Assembly: GCA_934140285.1 (NCBI GenBank)
Contig: CAKPBI010000002.1
Coordinates: forward strand, 132,829-196,828
Origin: an uncultured Bacilli bacterium
Lineage (GTDB): Bacteria; Bacillota_I; Bacilli_A; ML615J-28; CAG-313
Length of the DNA stretch: 64,000 bases
Direction of reading: 5' to 3'
Shown here: positions 9,003-18,324 of the stretch, one piece after another
Position numbering within the stretch: the first letter of the stretch is position 1
Layout of the letters: every line of letters starts with the position of its first letter
Notes under the pieces: generated by a model
What the model was told of the DNA's origin: nothing
The model's database searches: none
The model's input: the letters and a program-made list of their open reading frames with translations, nothing else
Translations under genes and position numbers: made by a program

Positions 9003-9902
9003 ATGATTACTGCATCATTAGTAAAAGAATTAAGAGAAAAAACTGGCGCTGGTATGATGGACTGTAAAAAAGCCCTTACTGAATGTAATGGTAATATTGA
9101 AGCAGCTATCGACTGGCTACGTGAAAAAGGTATTGCAAAAGCTGCAAAGAAAGCAACAAGAATTGCTGCTGAAGGTCTTTGTGATGTTGCAATCAATGGT
9201 AATAAAGCATATTTATATGAATTAAATTCAGAAACTGATTTCGTTGCTAAAAATGAAAAATTCTTAAACTTATTACATCAAATTGGTGAAGCTTGTGTTG
9301 CAAGTGATGCTGCATGTGAAAAATGTGCACTTGCTGCTACATACAATGGCCAAACAGTAGAAGACTTAATCATTGCTGCTACAGCAGTAATTGGTGAAAA
9401 AATTAGTCTTCGTCGTATGGTAAGAATTGAAAAAGCAGACGATGAAGTATTCGGTGTTTATAAACACAATGGTGGTAAGATTGTTGTTGTATCTGTAATT
9501 AAAGGTACTGATGCTTTAGTTGCAAAAGACATTTGTATGCATGTTGCAATGTACAATCCTCGTTACCTTGATGAAGCATCTATTAATCAAGAAGACTTAG
9601 ATCATGAATCAGATGTAATCAAAGCTGAAATTGCTAATGATCCTGCTAATGCATCTAAACCTGCTAACATCATTGAAAAGATGGCAATGGGCCGTCTTGC
9701 AAAATTCAAAAAAGAAATTTGCTTAGTTGATCAAGCTTTCGTTAAAGATCCATCTGTTACAGTTGCTCAATATCTAAAGAGTCATAACAGTAGTGCTGTT
9801 GCTTACGTTCGTTATGAAGTAGGTGAAGGCATGGAAAAACGTGCTGATGATTTCGCTGCAGAAGTTGCTGCTGCAACAGCTGCTGCTAAAGCTAACAACT
9901 AA
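9003..9902 (+). CDS. tsf: Translation elongation factor Ts
   Basis: Guanine-nucleotide exchange factor that recycles EF-Tu. The N-terminal UBA-like domain MITASLVKELREKTGAGMMDCKKAL and the core motif NSETDFVAKNEKF are diagnostic. The length of 299 aa is normal. An unusual small Cys cluster is present in the core (about residues 98-114, ACVASDAACEKCAL). The start follows TAGGAGGAA. Cotranscribed with rpsB; pyrH follows after 27 bases. Confidence 0.97.
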   Translation: MITASLVKELREKTGAGMMDCKKALTECNGNIEAAIDWLREKGIAKAAKKATRIAAEGLCDVAINGNKAYLYELNSETDFVAKNEKFLNLLHQIGEACVASDAACEKCALAATYNGQTVEDLIIAATAVIGEKISLRRMVRIEKADDEVFGVYKHNGGKIVVVSVIKGTDALVAKDICMHVAMYNPRYLDEASINQEDLDHESDVIKAEIANDPANASKPANIIEKMAMGRLAKFKKEICLVDQAFVKDPSVTVAQYLKSHNSSAVAYVRYEVGEGMEKRADDFAAEVAAATAAAKANN

Positions 9903-9929
9903 TAAAAATAACAAAAGGGAGAATCATTA

Positions 9930-10634
9930 ATGCAAAGAGTAATTTTAAAATTAAGTGGTGAGGCTCTCGCAACCCAACAAGGTACAGGAATCAATCCTGT
10001 AAAGGTAAAAGAAATAGCTGAAGAAATTAAAAATCTTGTAAATGAAAATATTCAAGTTGGGGTCGTAATCGGTGCTGGAAATATCTGGCGTGGAAGAGAA
10101 GCAAGTGAATTTATGATGGATAGAGTAAGTGCTGACTATATGGGAATGCTTGCTACAATCTTAAATTGCTTAGCTCTTAAAAACACTCTTGAAAATTTAC
10201 ATGTTCAAGCTGTCGTAATGACTTCACTTTCAATGCCAAGTGTTGCTGAACCATATGTTCGTGAAAAAGCTTTAAATCATTTAAATAAAAATCGTGTCGT
10301 AATATTTGGTGGTGGTACTGGTTCCCCATTATTCTCTACTGACACTTGTGCGGCCTTACGTGCTAAGGAAGTTAATGCTTCTGTCATCTTAATGGCTAAA
10401 AATGGTGTTGACGGAGTATATAGTGATGACCCAAGAGTTAACAAAAATGCATTTAGATATGATTATCTAACATATGATCAAATATTAACTGACCATCTAC
10501 ATGTTATGGATCTTACAGCCGCAACTCTTTGTAGTGAAAATGATATTAAAACGATTGTCTTTGATATGAATGTTAAAGGCAATATTACCAAAGTAATTAA
10601 ACATCCAGAAATTGGAACAATTATTACTAAATAA
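9930..10634 (+). CDS. pyrH: UMP kinase
   Basis: Phosphorylates UMP to UDP with ATP, in pyrimidine nucleotide synthesis. It is an amino-acid-kinase-fold enzyme: RVILKLSGEAL at the N-terminus, GVVIGAGNIWRG, then VFGGGTGSPLFSTDT and MAKNGVDGVYSDDPR. At 234 aa it is full length. The RBS AAAGGGAG precedes the start. Its position between tsf and frr is the conserved bacterial order. Confidence 0.97.
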   Translation: MQRVILKLSGEALATQQGTGINPVKVKEIAEEIKNLVNENIQVGVVIGAGNIWRGREASEFMMDRVSADYMGMLATILNCLALKNTLENLHVQAVVMTSLSMPSVAEPYVREKALNHLNKNRVVIFGGGTGSPLFSTDTCAALRAKEVNASVILMAKNGVDGVYSDDPRVNKNAFRYDYLTYDQILTDHLHVMDLTAATLCSENDIKTIVFDMNVKGNITKVIKHPEIGTIITK

Positions 10635-10648
10635 ATAGGAGGAATAAA

Positions 10649-11206
10649 ATGATTAACGAAATTATTACCGAATGTGGTCAAAAAATGGAAAAAACCATCG
10701 CAGCCTTAAAAAAAGATTTCGCCTCAATTAGAACTGGAAAAGCTAACCCAAGTATTTTAAATGGTGTTTTGGTTGAATACTATGGCTCAATGATGCCTGT
10801 TAACCAAATTGCTAATGTCTCAGCTCCTGATCCTCAAACTATCTTAATTAAGCCTTATGATAAATCAGTATTAAAAGGAATTGAAAAAGCAATTCAAACA
10901 GCAAACCTTGGATTTAATCCACTTAATGATGGTGATGTTGTTAGAATTCCTATTGCACCATTAACAGAACAAACAAGAAAAGATTTAGTTAAACAAGCTA
11001 AAAAGAATGCTGAAAATGCTAAAGTTGCTATTCGTAATGTTCGCCGTGAATACATGGAAATGTTAAAGAAGATGGAAAAAGATGGTGAAATGTCTGAAGA
11101 CGAATTAAAACGTGCAACAGATAAAGTCCAAAAAGTTACTGATGAATATATCTTAAAAATAGATCAATTAACAAAAACTAAAGAAGACGACATTATGTCA
11201 ATCTAA
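10649..11206 (+). CDS. frr: Ribosome recycling factor
   Basis: Acts with EF-G to split post-termination ribosomes. It is a 185-aa protein with the canonical MEKTIAALKKDFASIRTGKANPSIL near the start (three-helix bundle), the beta-rich domain with YYGSMMPVNQIANVSAPDP, and the C-terminal helix ending EDDIMSI. TAGGAGG precedes the start. It is the last gene before a terminator, so rpsB-tsf-pyrH-frr forms one unit. Confidence 0.97.
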   Translation: MINEIITECGQKMEKTIAALKKDFASIRTGKANPSILNGVLVEYYGSMMPVNQIANVSAPDPQTILIKPYDKSVLKGIEKAIQTANLGFNPLNDGDVVRIPIAPLTEQTRKDLVKQAKKNAENAKVAIRNVRREYMEMLKKMEKDGEMSEDELKRATDKVQKVTDEYILKIDQLTKTKEDDIMSI

Positions 11207-11211
11207 CAAAA

Positions 11212-11250
11212 AAAGGGTTAACCAATTTAATATGGTTAGCCCTTTACTTT
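11212..11250 (+). terminator. Rho-independent terminator after frr
   Basis: Stem GGGTTAACCA / TGGTTAGCCC with an 8-nt AT loop, flanked by A and T runs (tail CTTTACTTTT). Confidence 0.88.
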
Positions 11251-11261
11251 TATTCATATTT

Positions 11262-11291
11262 TTGGCTTTTTTTTCTAAAATATAGTATAAT
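11262..11291 (+). promoter_or_regulatory. Promoter of uppS-cdsA-dxr-rseP
   Basis: TTGGCT (11262-11267), 18-base spacer, perfect TATAAT (11286-11291). The uppS start is 22 bases further on. Confidence 0.65.
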
Positions 11292-11313
11292 GAATTGATA
11301 TGAGGAAAATGAT

Positions 11314-12051
11314 ATGAATATAAACGATTTAAAAACATCAATAATGGCTAAACCTCTTCCAAAACATGTTGGAATAATTCTTGATGGAAATGGAAGATGG
11401 GCAACAAAAAGATTACTTCCAAGAATTAAAGGACATGAAAAAGGAGTAAAAACTTTAAAAGAAATTGTTGAAGCAACTATGGAATTACAAATTCCTAATC
11501 TTACGGTTTTTGCTTTTAGTACGGAAAACTGGAATCGACCAAAACAAGAAGTGGATTATCTTCTTTCTCAAATTAAAGTTTTTTATCAAAAAAGCTTAAA
11601 TAATTTAATTGAGAAAAAAATAAGAGTGAAATTCATTGGATTCAAAGAAAGAGTTCCTCAAGATGTTTTAATTCTAATGGAAGAAATTGAAAATAAAACT
11701 AAAATGTTTACCACCTTTACCTTTACCATTGCTTTTAATTATGGTTCAAGACAAGAAATAATTAATGCATGTAAAATGGTAGCACAAGATGTTAAAGATG
11801 GTAAAATTAAAATAAATGATATTGATGAAAAAACATTTGAAAGTAAATTATTTACATCTGATTTATATCCACTTGATTTTATAATTAGAACCAGTGGTGA
11901 AATGAGATTAAGCAATTTTCTTCTTTATCAAGCCTCTTATGCAGAATTGTATTTTCCAAAAACATTATGGCCTGATTTCCATAAAAAAGAGTATTATCAA
12001 GCTATAATGGAATATCAACAAAGAAATAGAAGATTTGGGGGAATTAAATAA
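11314..12051 (+). CDS. uppS: Isoprenyl transferase (undecaprenyl diphosphate synthase)
   Basis: Condenses isopentenyl diphosphates onto farnesyl diphosphate to build the C55 carrier lipid for cell-wall synthesis. The cis-prenyltransferase motifs are present: HVGIILDGNGRWATKR with the catalytic Asp, VFAFSTENWNRP, and FIIRTSGEMRLSNFLLYQ near the C-terminus, with ELYFPKTLWPDF. At 245 aa it is of normal length. The RBS GAGGA at 11302-11306 fixes the start. cdsA begins on the last base of the stop. Confidence 0.96.
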   Translation: MNINDLKTSIMAKPLPKHVGIILDGNGRWATKRLLPRIKGHEKGVKTLKEIVEATMELQIPNLTVFAFSTENWNRPKQEVDYLLSQIKVFYQKSLNNLIEKKIRVKFIGFKERVPQDVLILMEEIENKTKMFTTFTFTIAFNYGSRQEIINACKMVAQDVKDGKIKINDIDEKTFESKLFTSDLYPLDFIIRTSGEMRLSNFLLYQASYAELYFPKTLWPDFHKKEYYQAIMEYQQRNRRFGGIK

Positions 12052-12935
12052 TGAAAAAAAGAGTAATTACAGGTTTTTTAATGGGAGTTGTAATGCTTCC
12101 TATTTTAATCCTTGGCGGATGGTTTATGTTTGGACTTGCAGTAATTCTTTCTTATATGGCAACATATGAACTAGTTAAGATGCACAGTGAAAAAAGGAAT
12201 CTTTCCAAAAAATATAAATTTATTATTCCACTATTTTCAAGTATGTTAGTAGCACTTGGAATATTCACATATCTATTAAAAGATTACTTTGAACTTAATG
12301 ATTTAATTTTTGCTTTAATTGTTATATTTAGTCTTTTAATGGTTGTATCTTTGTTTAATGGTGAACTTCATACAACTGATATCTTAATATTTTTTGGCTT
12401 CATCTTATATGCAGGCCTTGGAATTTTTCTTGCTACATCAAGTAGATATATTACAAATATCAATGGAGAAGAAAATAAATGGTTTGGTCTCGTATTAATG
12501 AGTTATGTCTTATTAACCACAATGTTTACAGATATGGGTGCATATAATTTTGGTTTACTTCTTGGAAAACATAAATTATGTCCAACTATTTCTCCTAAAA
12601 AAACAATTGAAGGAGCAATCGGCGGAAGTTTATGCGGTACAATTGTTGGTACATTACTTCTTTGTTTATGTGAACATTATATGAACTTTAATTTACTTTC
12701 AATATCAAATTCTGTATTGAATGTAGTAGTTATCGGAGTAATAACTTTAGTACTAACTATCTTTGCACAATTTGGTGATTTAGTAGCATCTAAATTAAAA
12801 AGAGAATATGAAATTAAAGATTATGGTTTTATCTTCCCTGGTCATGGTGGTGTAATGGATAGATTTGATAGTATTATTATGACAGGTACCATCTTTATGG
12901 TTATATTAATTCTTATTGGAGTTGTTGTAATATGA
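12051..12935 (+). CDS. cdsA: Phosphatidate cytidylyltransferase
   Basis: Integral membrane enzyme making CDP-diacylglycerol from phosphatidic acid and CTP, the precursor for cardiolipin and phosphatidylglycerol. About eight hydrophobic segments are visible. The family signature is seen in two parts: SPKKTIEGAIGG (about residues 182-193) and the C-terminal FGDLVASKLKREYEIKDYG followed by GHGGVMDRFDS. It overlaps uppS by one base and dxr by four (ATGA); it stops at TGA, showing that TGA is a stop codon here. Confidence 0.95.
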   Translation: MKKRVITGFLMGVVMLPILILGGWFMFGLAVILSYMATYELVKMHSEKRNLSKKYKFIIPLFSSMLVALGIFTYLLKDYFELNDLIFALIVIFSLLMVVSLFNGELHTTDILIFFGFILYAGLGIFLATSSRYITNINGEENKWFGLVLMSYVLLTTMFTDMGAYNFGLLLGKHKLCPTISPKKTIEGAIGGSLCGTIVGTLLLCLCEHYMNFNLLSISNSVLNVVVIGVITLVLTIFAQFGDLVASKLKREYEIKDYGFIFPGHGGVMDRFDSIIMTGTIFMVILILIGVVVI

Positions 12936-14089
12936 TTCAATTTATAGTTCTAGGTGCAACCGGAAGTATCGGAAAGCAAACTCTAGATATAATACGTGAA
13001 GATAAAAAATTAAAACTACTGGGTTTTAGTTTTAAAAATAATCTAAACAAAGCCTTAGAAATTATTGAAGAATTTAAACCTAAATATGTTTCTTTAATGA
13101 ATGAATCTCATGAATCAATAATTAAAGATAAATACCCAAACATTAAAGTATTTTGTGGAACAAAAGGTTTAGTTAATTTAGTAAGTGTAAATGAAGAATT
13201 CAAAATAGTTAATGCTTTAGTTGGTTCAGTAGGTCTTGAACCAACATACTATGGTATTTTAAATAAAAAAGACATCTTGCTTGCTAACAAAGAAACCTTG
13301 GTAGTTGCAGGGGAAATAATAATGTCACTTGCTAAAGAAAATAATGTAAACATCTATCCACTAGATAGTGAACATTCAGCAATCTTTCAATTACTTGATG
13401 ATAACAATCAAAAAGAAATTAGAAGGTTAATCATCACTGCGAGTGGTGGAGCCTTAAGAGATTATAGTAGAAATGAATTAGAAAATGTCACAAAACAAGA
13501 AGTCTTAGCTCACCCTAATTGGCAAATGGGTGCAAAAATTACAGTTGATTGTGCAACAATGATGAATAAAGGATTTGAAATAATTGAAGCACATTATTTA
13601 TTTAACGTAGATATTGACAATATTGAAGTTTTAATTCATCGTTCATCAATAGTTCATTCAATAGTAGAGTTTAATGATTACTCAATTTGTGCTCAAATGG
13701 CATCTCCAGATATGCATTTACCAATTCATTATGCTATTTACAATAAATTACATAAAAAATGTGATATAATAAAACAACTTCCACTTGATAAATTATATCA
13801 CTTAAGTTTTGAACCACTTAATAATGAACGTTATCCACTAGTTGCCTTCGCAAAACAAACCTTAAAAAAAGGTGGTATATATCCATGTATAATGAATGCT
13901 GCGAATGAAGCAATAGTAAAACTATTTTTAGATGGTAAAGCAAACTTTACAGATATTGAAAGAATAATAAAAGAGGAAGTAAATAATCCTGATTATAATA
14001 TATATAATCAAAAAGAATTAACCATTAATACATTATTAGAATTAGATCAACTTGTAAAAAATAATGTATACAATAGAAAGGTAGGGTAA
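12932..14089 (+). CDS. dxr: 1-deoxy-D-xylulose-5-phosphate reductoisomerase
   Basis: Converts DXP to MEP with NADPH, the committed step of the non-mevalonate isoprenoid pathway. The NADPH-binding motif LGATGSIGKQTLDII starts the protein. LANKETLVVAG, LDSEHSAIFQLL (metal and substrate site), ITASGGALRDYS and LAHPNWQMGAKITVDCATMMNKGFE follow. At 385 aa it is complete. It overlaps cdsA by four bases and is separated from rseP by two, so translation is probably coupled. Confidence 0.96.
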   Translation: MIQFIVLGATGSIGKQTLDIIREDKKLKLLGFSFKNNLNKALEIIEEFKPKYVSLMNESHESIIKDKYPNIKVFCGTKGLVNLVSVNEEFKIVNALVGSVGLEPTYYGILNKKDILLANKETLVVAGEIIMSLAKENNVNIYPLDSEHSAIFQLLDDNNQKEIRRLIITASGGALRDYSRNELENVTKQEVLAHPNWQMGAKITVDCATMMNKGFEIIEAHYLFNVDIDNIEVLIHRSSIVHSIVEFNDYSICAQMASPDMHLPIHYAIYNKLHKKCDIIKQLPLDKLYHLSFEPLNNERYPLVAFAKQTLKKGGIYPCIMNAANEAIVKLFLDGKANFTDIERIIKEEVNNPDYNIYNQKELTINTLLELDQLVKNNVYNRKVG

Positions 14090-14091
14090 TT

Positions 14092-15732
14092 ATGGTATAT
14101 GTATTAGGTGCATTAGCATTTATTATTGTATTAATGCTAATTGTTACTATTCATGAAATGGGACATTTCCTAATGGCTAAACGTGCTAAAATTTTATGCT
14201 ATGAATTTTCACTAGGAATGGGACCATTAATTTATCGAAAGAAATGTAAGGAAACTTACTTTTCAATTAGAGCTATTCCCATCGGAGGATTTGTATCACC
14301 AGCAGGGGAAGATGGCGATCAAGACTACATTGAAGATGGTAAAGATGTAAAACTTGAACTTGATGATTCATCACGTGTTGTTAGAATTATTCATAATGTT
14401 ACGGATGAAAAATATAAAGATTTACCACTTTATCGTGTAATTTCACATGACTTATTTGGTACACTTGAAGCATTACCAGATGAATTATTTGTTGAAGTTG
14501 CACCTATCAATGAAGATGAAAGCTTAGCAGAAGCAACTAAATTTATAGTAAATAGAGATTGTATTGTTGAATTCAAAAAGAAAGAAGAATATCAAATAGC
14601 TCCAAAAAATAGAAGCATGAGTTCAAAAAGTGTTGGTGCTCGTTTCTTAACTATTTTTGGGGGACCATTTATGAATTTCTTACTTGCTCTTGTATTATAT
14701 TTTATCATTGGCCTTTTCCAAGGCTATCCTCAATTGAATAAAACAAAATTGAATGTTGTTGATAAGAATGCTCCAGTTTATGGTATTCTTCAAGAGGATG
14801 ATGAAATAATTAGTATTAATGGTACTCAGGTAAGTAAGTGGAATGATATTTCTACAAGCTTGGCTGATATCGCAAGTGGTAATGTTGATACATTTAATGG
14901 TAGTGTTAAAGTTGAATATAAAGATAAAGATGGAAACGTAAAGACCGCTTTAATTTATCCAGCTGTATCAGTTTACTCAATTGAATTAATGCTAAATCAA
15001 GATGAAACCAAAAACAATAAAGTTGTTGTTGGCGAATATTCAAGCAATAATACAAAAACTAAGTCATACAAAGCAGGACTTAGAAAAGGCGATGTTTTAA
15101 CATCTATTAAAGTTAAAACAAAATCAGAATCTACAACTATTATAACTATTAATGATTTACTAAAATTCTTTACAGGATTAAATGAATCATGTGATGTAGA
15201 AATCACATATAATAGAGATGGTGAAACAGGAACTGCAGTTATTGAAACATATAGTAAAGATTTACTAGAAAGTCAAGGCGTAACACAAACAAAAGTTCAA
15301 CTAGGTGTTTCTCCACAATATGAATTTGACTTTGGTAAATTACTATATATGCCTTGGGCAAATACTGCCGAATCATCAATTGGTATTTTCAAAACTTTAG
15401 GTTTATTATTTACTGATTCATCAGTTCATATTGATGACTTTAGTGGTCCCGTTGGAATCTTCCAATTAATCACAAATACCGTTTCATCAGGTATTTTACC
15501 ATTATTATCATTAATGGCATACTTAAGTGTTAACATTGGATTTGTAAATTTATTACCACTTCCTGCTCTTGATGGTGGTCGCTTAGTATTCATTATCTAT
15601 GAAGCTATTACTAAAAAGAAACCTAGTCAAAAAGTAGAAAACATTGTTCATACAGTTGGATTCTTACTTCTAATGGCATTATTCGTATTTATTACATTTA
15701 ATGATGTCTTACGTCTTTTTGGATGTAAATAG
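14092..15732 (+). CDS. rseP: Site-2 protease RseP/RasP family with two PDZ domains
   Basis: Membrane-embedded zinc protease cleaving transmembrane segments, typically anti-sigma factors or signal-peptide remnants. The active site HEXXH is in TIHEMGHFLMAKRAK (about residue 21), and the third metal ligand is in NLLPLPALDGGRLVF near the C-terminus. FGGPFMNFLLAL marks the second membrane segment (about 190-203). Between them two PDZ-like units are seen (about 225-300 and 320-420), giving 546 aa against ~420 for the single-PDZ B. subtilis RasP. Last gene of the uppS operon; in many Bacillota proS and polC follow, but not here. Confidence 0.93.
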   Translation: MVYVLGALAFIIVLMLIVTIHEMGHFLMAKRAKILCYEFSLGMGPLIYRKKCKETYFSIRAIPIGGFVSPAGEDGDQDYIEDGKDVKLELDDSSRVVRIIHNVTDEKYKDLPLYRVISHDLFGTLEALPDELFVEVAPINEDESLAEATKFIVNRDCIVEFKKKEEYQIAPKNRSMSSKSVGARFLTIFGGPFMNFLLALVLYFIIGLFQGYPQLNKTKLNVVDKNAPVYGILQEDDEIISINGTQVSKWNDISTSLADIASGNVDTFNGSVKVEYKDKDGNVKTALIYPAVSVYSIELMLNQDETKNNKVVVGEYSSNNTKTKSYKAGLRKGDVLTSIKVKTKSESTTIITINDLLKFFTGLNESCDVEITYNRDGETGTAVIETYSKDLLESQGVTQTKVQLGVSPQYEFDFGKLLYMPWANTAESSIGIFKTLGLLFTDSSVHIDDFSGPVGIFQLITNTVSSGILPLLSLMAYLSVNIGFVNLLPLPALDGGRLVFIIYEAITKKKPSQKVENIVHTVGFLLLMALFVFITFNDVLRLFGCK

Positions 15733-15740
15733 AAATATCA

Positions 15741-15771
15741 AACCTTATCGTTAAATGATAAGGTTTTTTAT
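15741..15771 (+). terminator. Rho-independent terminator after rseP
   Basis: Perfect 9-bp stem AACCTTATC / GATAAGGTT with a 7-nt loop and a TTTTTA tail. Confidence 0.9.
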
Positions 15772-15811
15772 TTAATATTATCAATTAATAGAACTCTTAG
15801 AAAAAATATGG

Positions 15812-15817
15812 TATAAT
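15812..15817 (+). promoter_or_regulatory. Extended -10 promoter of the acyltransferase-ligase-pdxST unit
   Basis: ATATGGTATAAT places a TGG extension directly before a perfect TATAAT. No good -35 is visible 17 bases upstream, as expected for an extended -10 promoter. Confidence 0.6.
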
Positions 15818-15841
15818 ATATACTAAATAAGAGGTACTAAC

Positions 15842-16696
15842 ATGGAAGAAAATAATAATACTCAGTTAATATCCAATAAAAAAGAAAGAATATTTGAACT
15901 TGATGCCTTAAGAGGACTAGCAGTAATCGCAATGATTATTGACCACTTTTTAATTCTTGTATCTTTTAGTGCAGGCTATGGTGGATGGGGTATGATGATA
16001 TTTAAAAACTATAATGATATAGATAGTTCCTTCATTAATACTTTAGTAAAAATTGCTGATACCTTTGAGATGAGTACTTTTAGAGAAGTATGTCACTATA
16101 TTTTTGTAACGTTGTTTTTAACTATTTGTGGCATAAGTTGTACATTTAGTAAATCAAATGTTAAAAGAGGTATAAAGATAATTGGTGCAGGTCTTATAGT
16201 AACTCTTGCGACTGTCATAATATCAAAAGTGTCAGGAGATGAATTCTATATTATTTTTGGAATTCTTTCAACCCTTGGTGTATCAGTTTTACTTTATGCT
16301 TTATGTGAAAAAATATATGATAATAAATGGTTTTTCTTAATTATTGGTTGTTTAATCATTTTATGGGGGTTCTTAATTAATTGGTGGGATGCCCCAAGAC
16401 TTAACAACATTCATGAACTAAATTTTTCAAATATAATTAAAATGATCCTTGGATATGTCATATATGGTGAAGATTGCTTTGGATTAGTTCCATGTACCGG
16501 TGTTGTCTTTATTGGAGCATTTATCGGAAAAACTTTATATAAAGATAAAAAGACAAAAGTACCAAAATTAAAAGGTAAATGGGTAAGGCCTTTTACATTT
16601 GTAGGTACTCATGCCCTATGGGTATACTTATTACATCAAGTACTTGCGGTAATTATAATTTTCTTGCTGTATGTAATTGCAGGATATAGAATCTAG
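15842..16696 (+). CDS. Polytopic membrane protein, HGSNAT-like (DUF1624) acyltransferase family
   Basis: A 284-aa membrane protein with about seven to eight hydrophobic helices. The N-terminal RIFELDALRGLAVIAMIIDHF is the hallmark of the heparan-alpha-glucosaminide N-acetyltransferase catalytic family, which moves acyl groups across membranes to glycans; the Asp-His pair in the first helix is conserved. The C-terminal helix with GTHALWVYLLHQ also fits. An acyl-CoA ligase-like gene follows after 11 bases, so the two might supply and use an activated acyl group. The substrate is unknown. Confidence 0.8.
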   Translation: MEENNNTQLISNKKERIFELDALRGLAVIAMIIDHFLILVSFSAGYGGWGMMIFKNYNDIDSSFINTLVKIADTFEMSTFREVCHYIFVTLFLTICGISCTFSKSNVKRGIKIIGAGLIVTLATVIISKVSGDEFYIIFGILSTLGVSVLLYALCEKIYDNKWFFLIIGCLIILWGFLINWWDAPRLNNIHELNFSNIIKMILGYVIYGEDCFGLVPCTGVVFIGAFIGKTLYKDKKTKVPKLKGKWVRPFTFVGTHALWVYLLHQVLAVIIIFLLYVIAGYRI

Positions 16697-16707
16697 GAGG
16701 TAAAAAT

Positions 16708-18312
16708 ATGAATTTTAATGTTTCATTATATGATATTGTTAAAAAAACTTCAGAAAAATATCCATCATCAATAGCTATACACTATGAGAATAAAAGTTTA
16801 ACATACAAATATCTAATTAATAAAATAGATCTTCTCGCAAGTTATTTAAATAGTATTGGCGTAAAACCCAAAGATGTAGTAACTGTATGTATGCCAAATA
16901 TGCCACAAGCAGTTTATGCTTTTTATGCAATCAATAAACTTGGTGCAATCATTTATGAAGTACATCCTAAAACAACATGTACTCAAATAAAAAAGTACTT
17001 AACAAAATCAAATAGCAAATATTTACTTGTGATTGATATTTTTGCTGAAAAGTATATATCATTAATAAATGAACTAGATATAAAAATAATTACATTTAAC
17101 CCCTTTAAAAACTTTAATCTTATTAAAAAAATATATTGTGATAAGAAATCTCCCAAAAAAGAAGTAATAAGATATGATGATTTAAAGGTTAATAAATTAG
17201 ACATTATTCCATATAAATGGAATCCAGAAGAACCATCTGTTCTTCTTAATACAGGTGGAACCACAGGTGAATCTAAGCAAATTGAATTATCGTCAAGTGC
17301 AATCAATCATTTAGCCGGTGATGGTACCGAAATCTTAGGTATTAACGACGGTAGAGGTGTTTATATGTTTGCGGTATTACCGATGTTTCATGGTTTTGGA
17401 CTTTGTATGGGAATTCATGCTCCTTTAATGTATGGAGCGGCAGTTTCTTTAATGATGAAATTTCACACAAAAGATACAATCAAACTGATCAAAAAAAATA
17501 AACTTACAATATTAATTGGAGTTCCTGCAATCTTTAAAGCTCTCCTTAAAAATAAAAACTTTTATACAAAGAAATTAAAGAATATTACTGTATCATATGT
17601 TGGTGGTGATTTTGTATCACAAGATTTAATTGAATCATTTAATAAAGTGATGAGTTCATATGGTTCAAAAGCTAGACTTTATGAAGGATATGGATTAACT
17701 GAAACCGTAACAGTATGTACTGTAAATACAGATAAAGAACACCGAATGGGAAGTGTGGGAAAAGCCGTTGGTTTCGCAAAACTTGGTATCATCGATTCAA
17801 CAACTAATCAATTCTTAAAACCTAGTGAATGTGGTGAAATAGTTGTTAGTGGTAAAATCTTAATGAATGGTTATTATCAAGATGAAGAACTAAACAAGAA
17901 AGTTTTCTTTACAGATGAAAATAATGTAAAGTGGCTTAAAACTGGTGATTACGGATATCTTGATGAAAATGATTATTTATTTTTTAAACAACGTTTAAAA
18001 AGAATTGTTAAGATATCAGGTGTAATAATATGTCCATCAGAAATAGAAAATGTCGTTTCAAAACTTCCTGAAGTTCATGAAGTTTATGCTACTTCAATTG
18101 AACATGAAACCAAAGACCATATGATTGTTTTATTTGTTAATAAAAATAGAAATATGGAAATTACTAATGAATCACTAACAGAAAAAATTAATGATTTAGT
18201 AGTAGAAGAAGTATCAATTTATGCTAAACCATATAAAATTATATTTATGGATGAAATGCCAAAAACGGAAATTGGAAAAATTGATGGAAAAAAGTTAGAA
18301 GAAAACTTATAG
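16708..18312 (+). CDS. AMP-binding acyl-CoA synthetase-like enzyme
   Basis: Adenylate-forming enzyme of the ANL superfamily, expected to activate a carboxylic acid (probably a fatty acid) with ATP and CoA. All core motifs are present: LNTGGTTGESKQIELSS (A3 loop), YEGYGLTETVTVC (A5), LKTGDYGYLDENDYLFF (A7), RLKRIVKISGVIICPSEIE (A8) and the catalytic Lys in PKTEIGKIDGKKLEE (A10). It has 534 aa with AGGAGG before the start. It lies between the membrane acyltransferase-like gene and pdxS with almost no gaps. The chain length of the substrate cannot be told. Confidence 0.88.
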   Translation: MNFNVSLYDIVKKTSEKYPSSIAIHYENKSLTYKYLINKIDLLASYLNSIGVKPKDVVTVCMPNMPQAVYAFYAINKLGAIIYEVHPKTTCTQIKKYLTKSNSKYLLVIDIFAEKYISLINELDIKIITFNPFKNFNLIKKIYCDKKSPKKEVIRYDDLKVNKLDIIPYKWNPEEPSVLLNTGGTTGESKQIELSSSAINHLAGDGTEILGINDGRGVYMFAVLPMFHGFGLCMGIHAPLMYGAAVSLMMKFHTKDTIKLIKKNKLTILIGVPAIFKALLKNKNFYTKKLKNITVSYVGGDFVSQDLIESFNKVMSSYGSKARLYEGYGLTETVTVCTVNTDKEHRMGSVGKAVGFAKLGIIDSTTNQFLKPSECGEIVVSGKILMNGYYQDEELNKKVFFTDENNVKWLKTGDYGYLDENDYLFFKQRLKRIVKISGVIICPSEIENVVSKLPEVHEVYATSIEHETKDHMIVLFVNKNRNMEITNESLTEKINDLVVEEVSIYAKPYKIIFMDEMPKTEIGKIDGKKLEENL

Positions 18313-18324
18313 AAGGTGATAACT

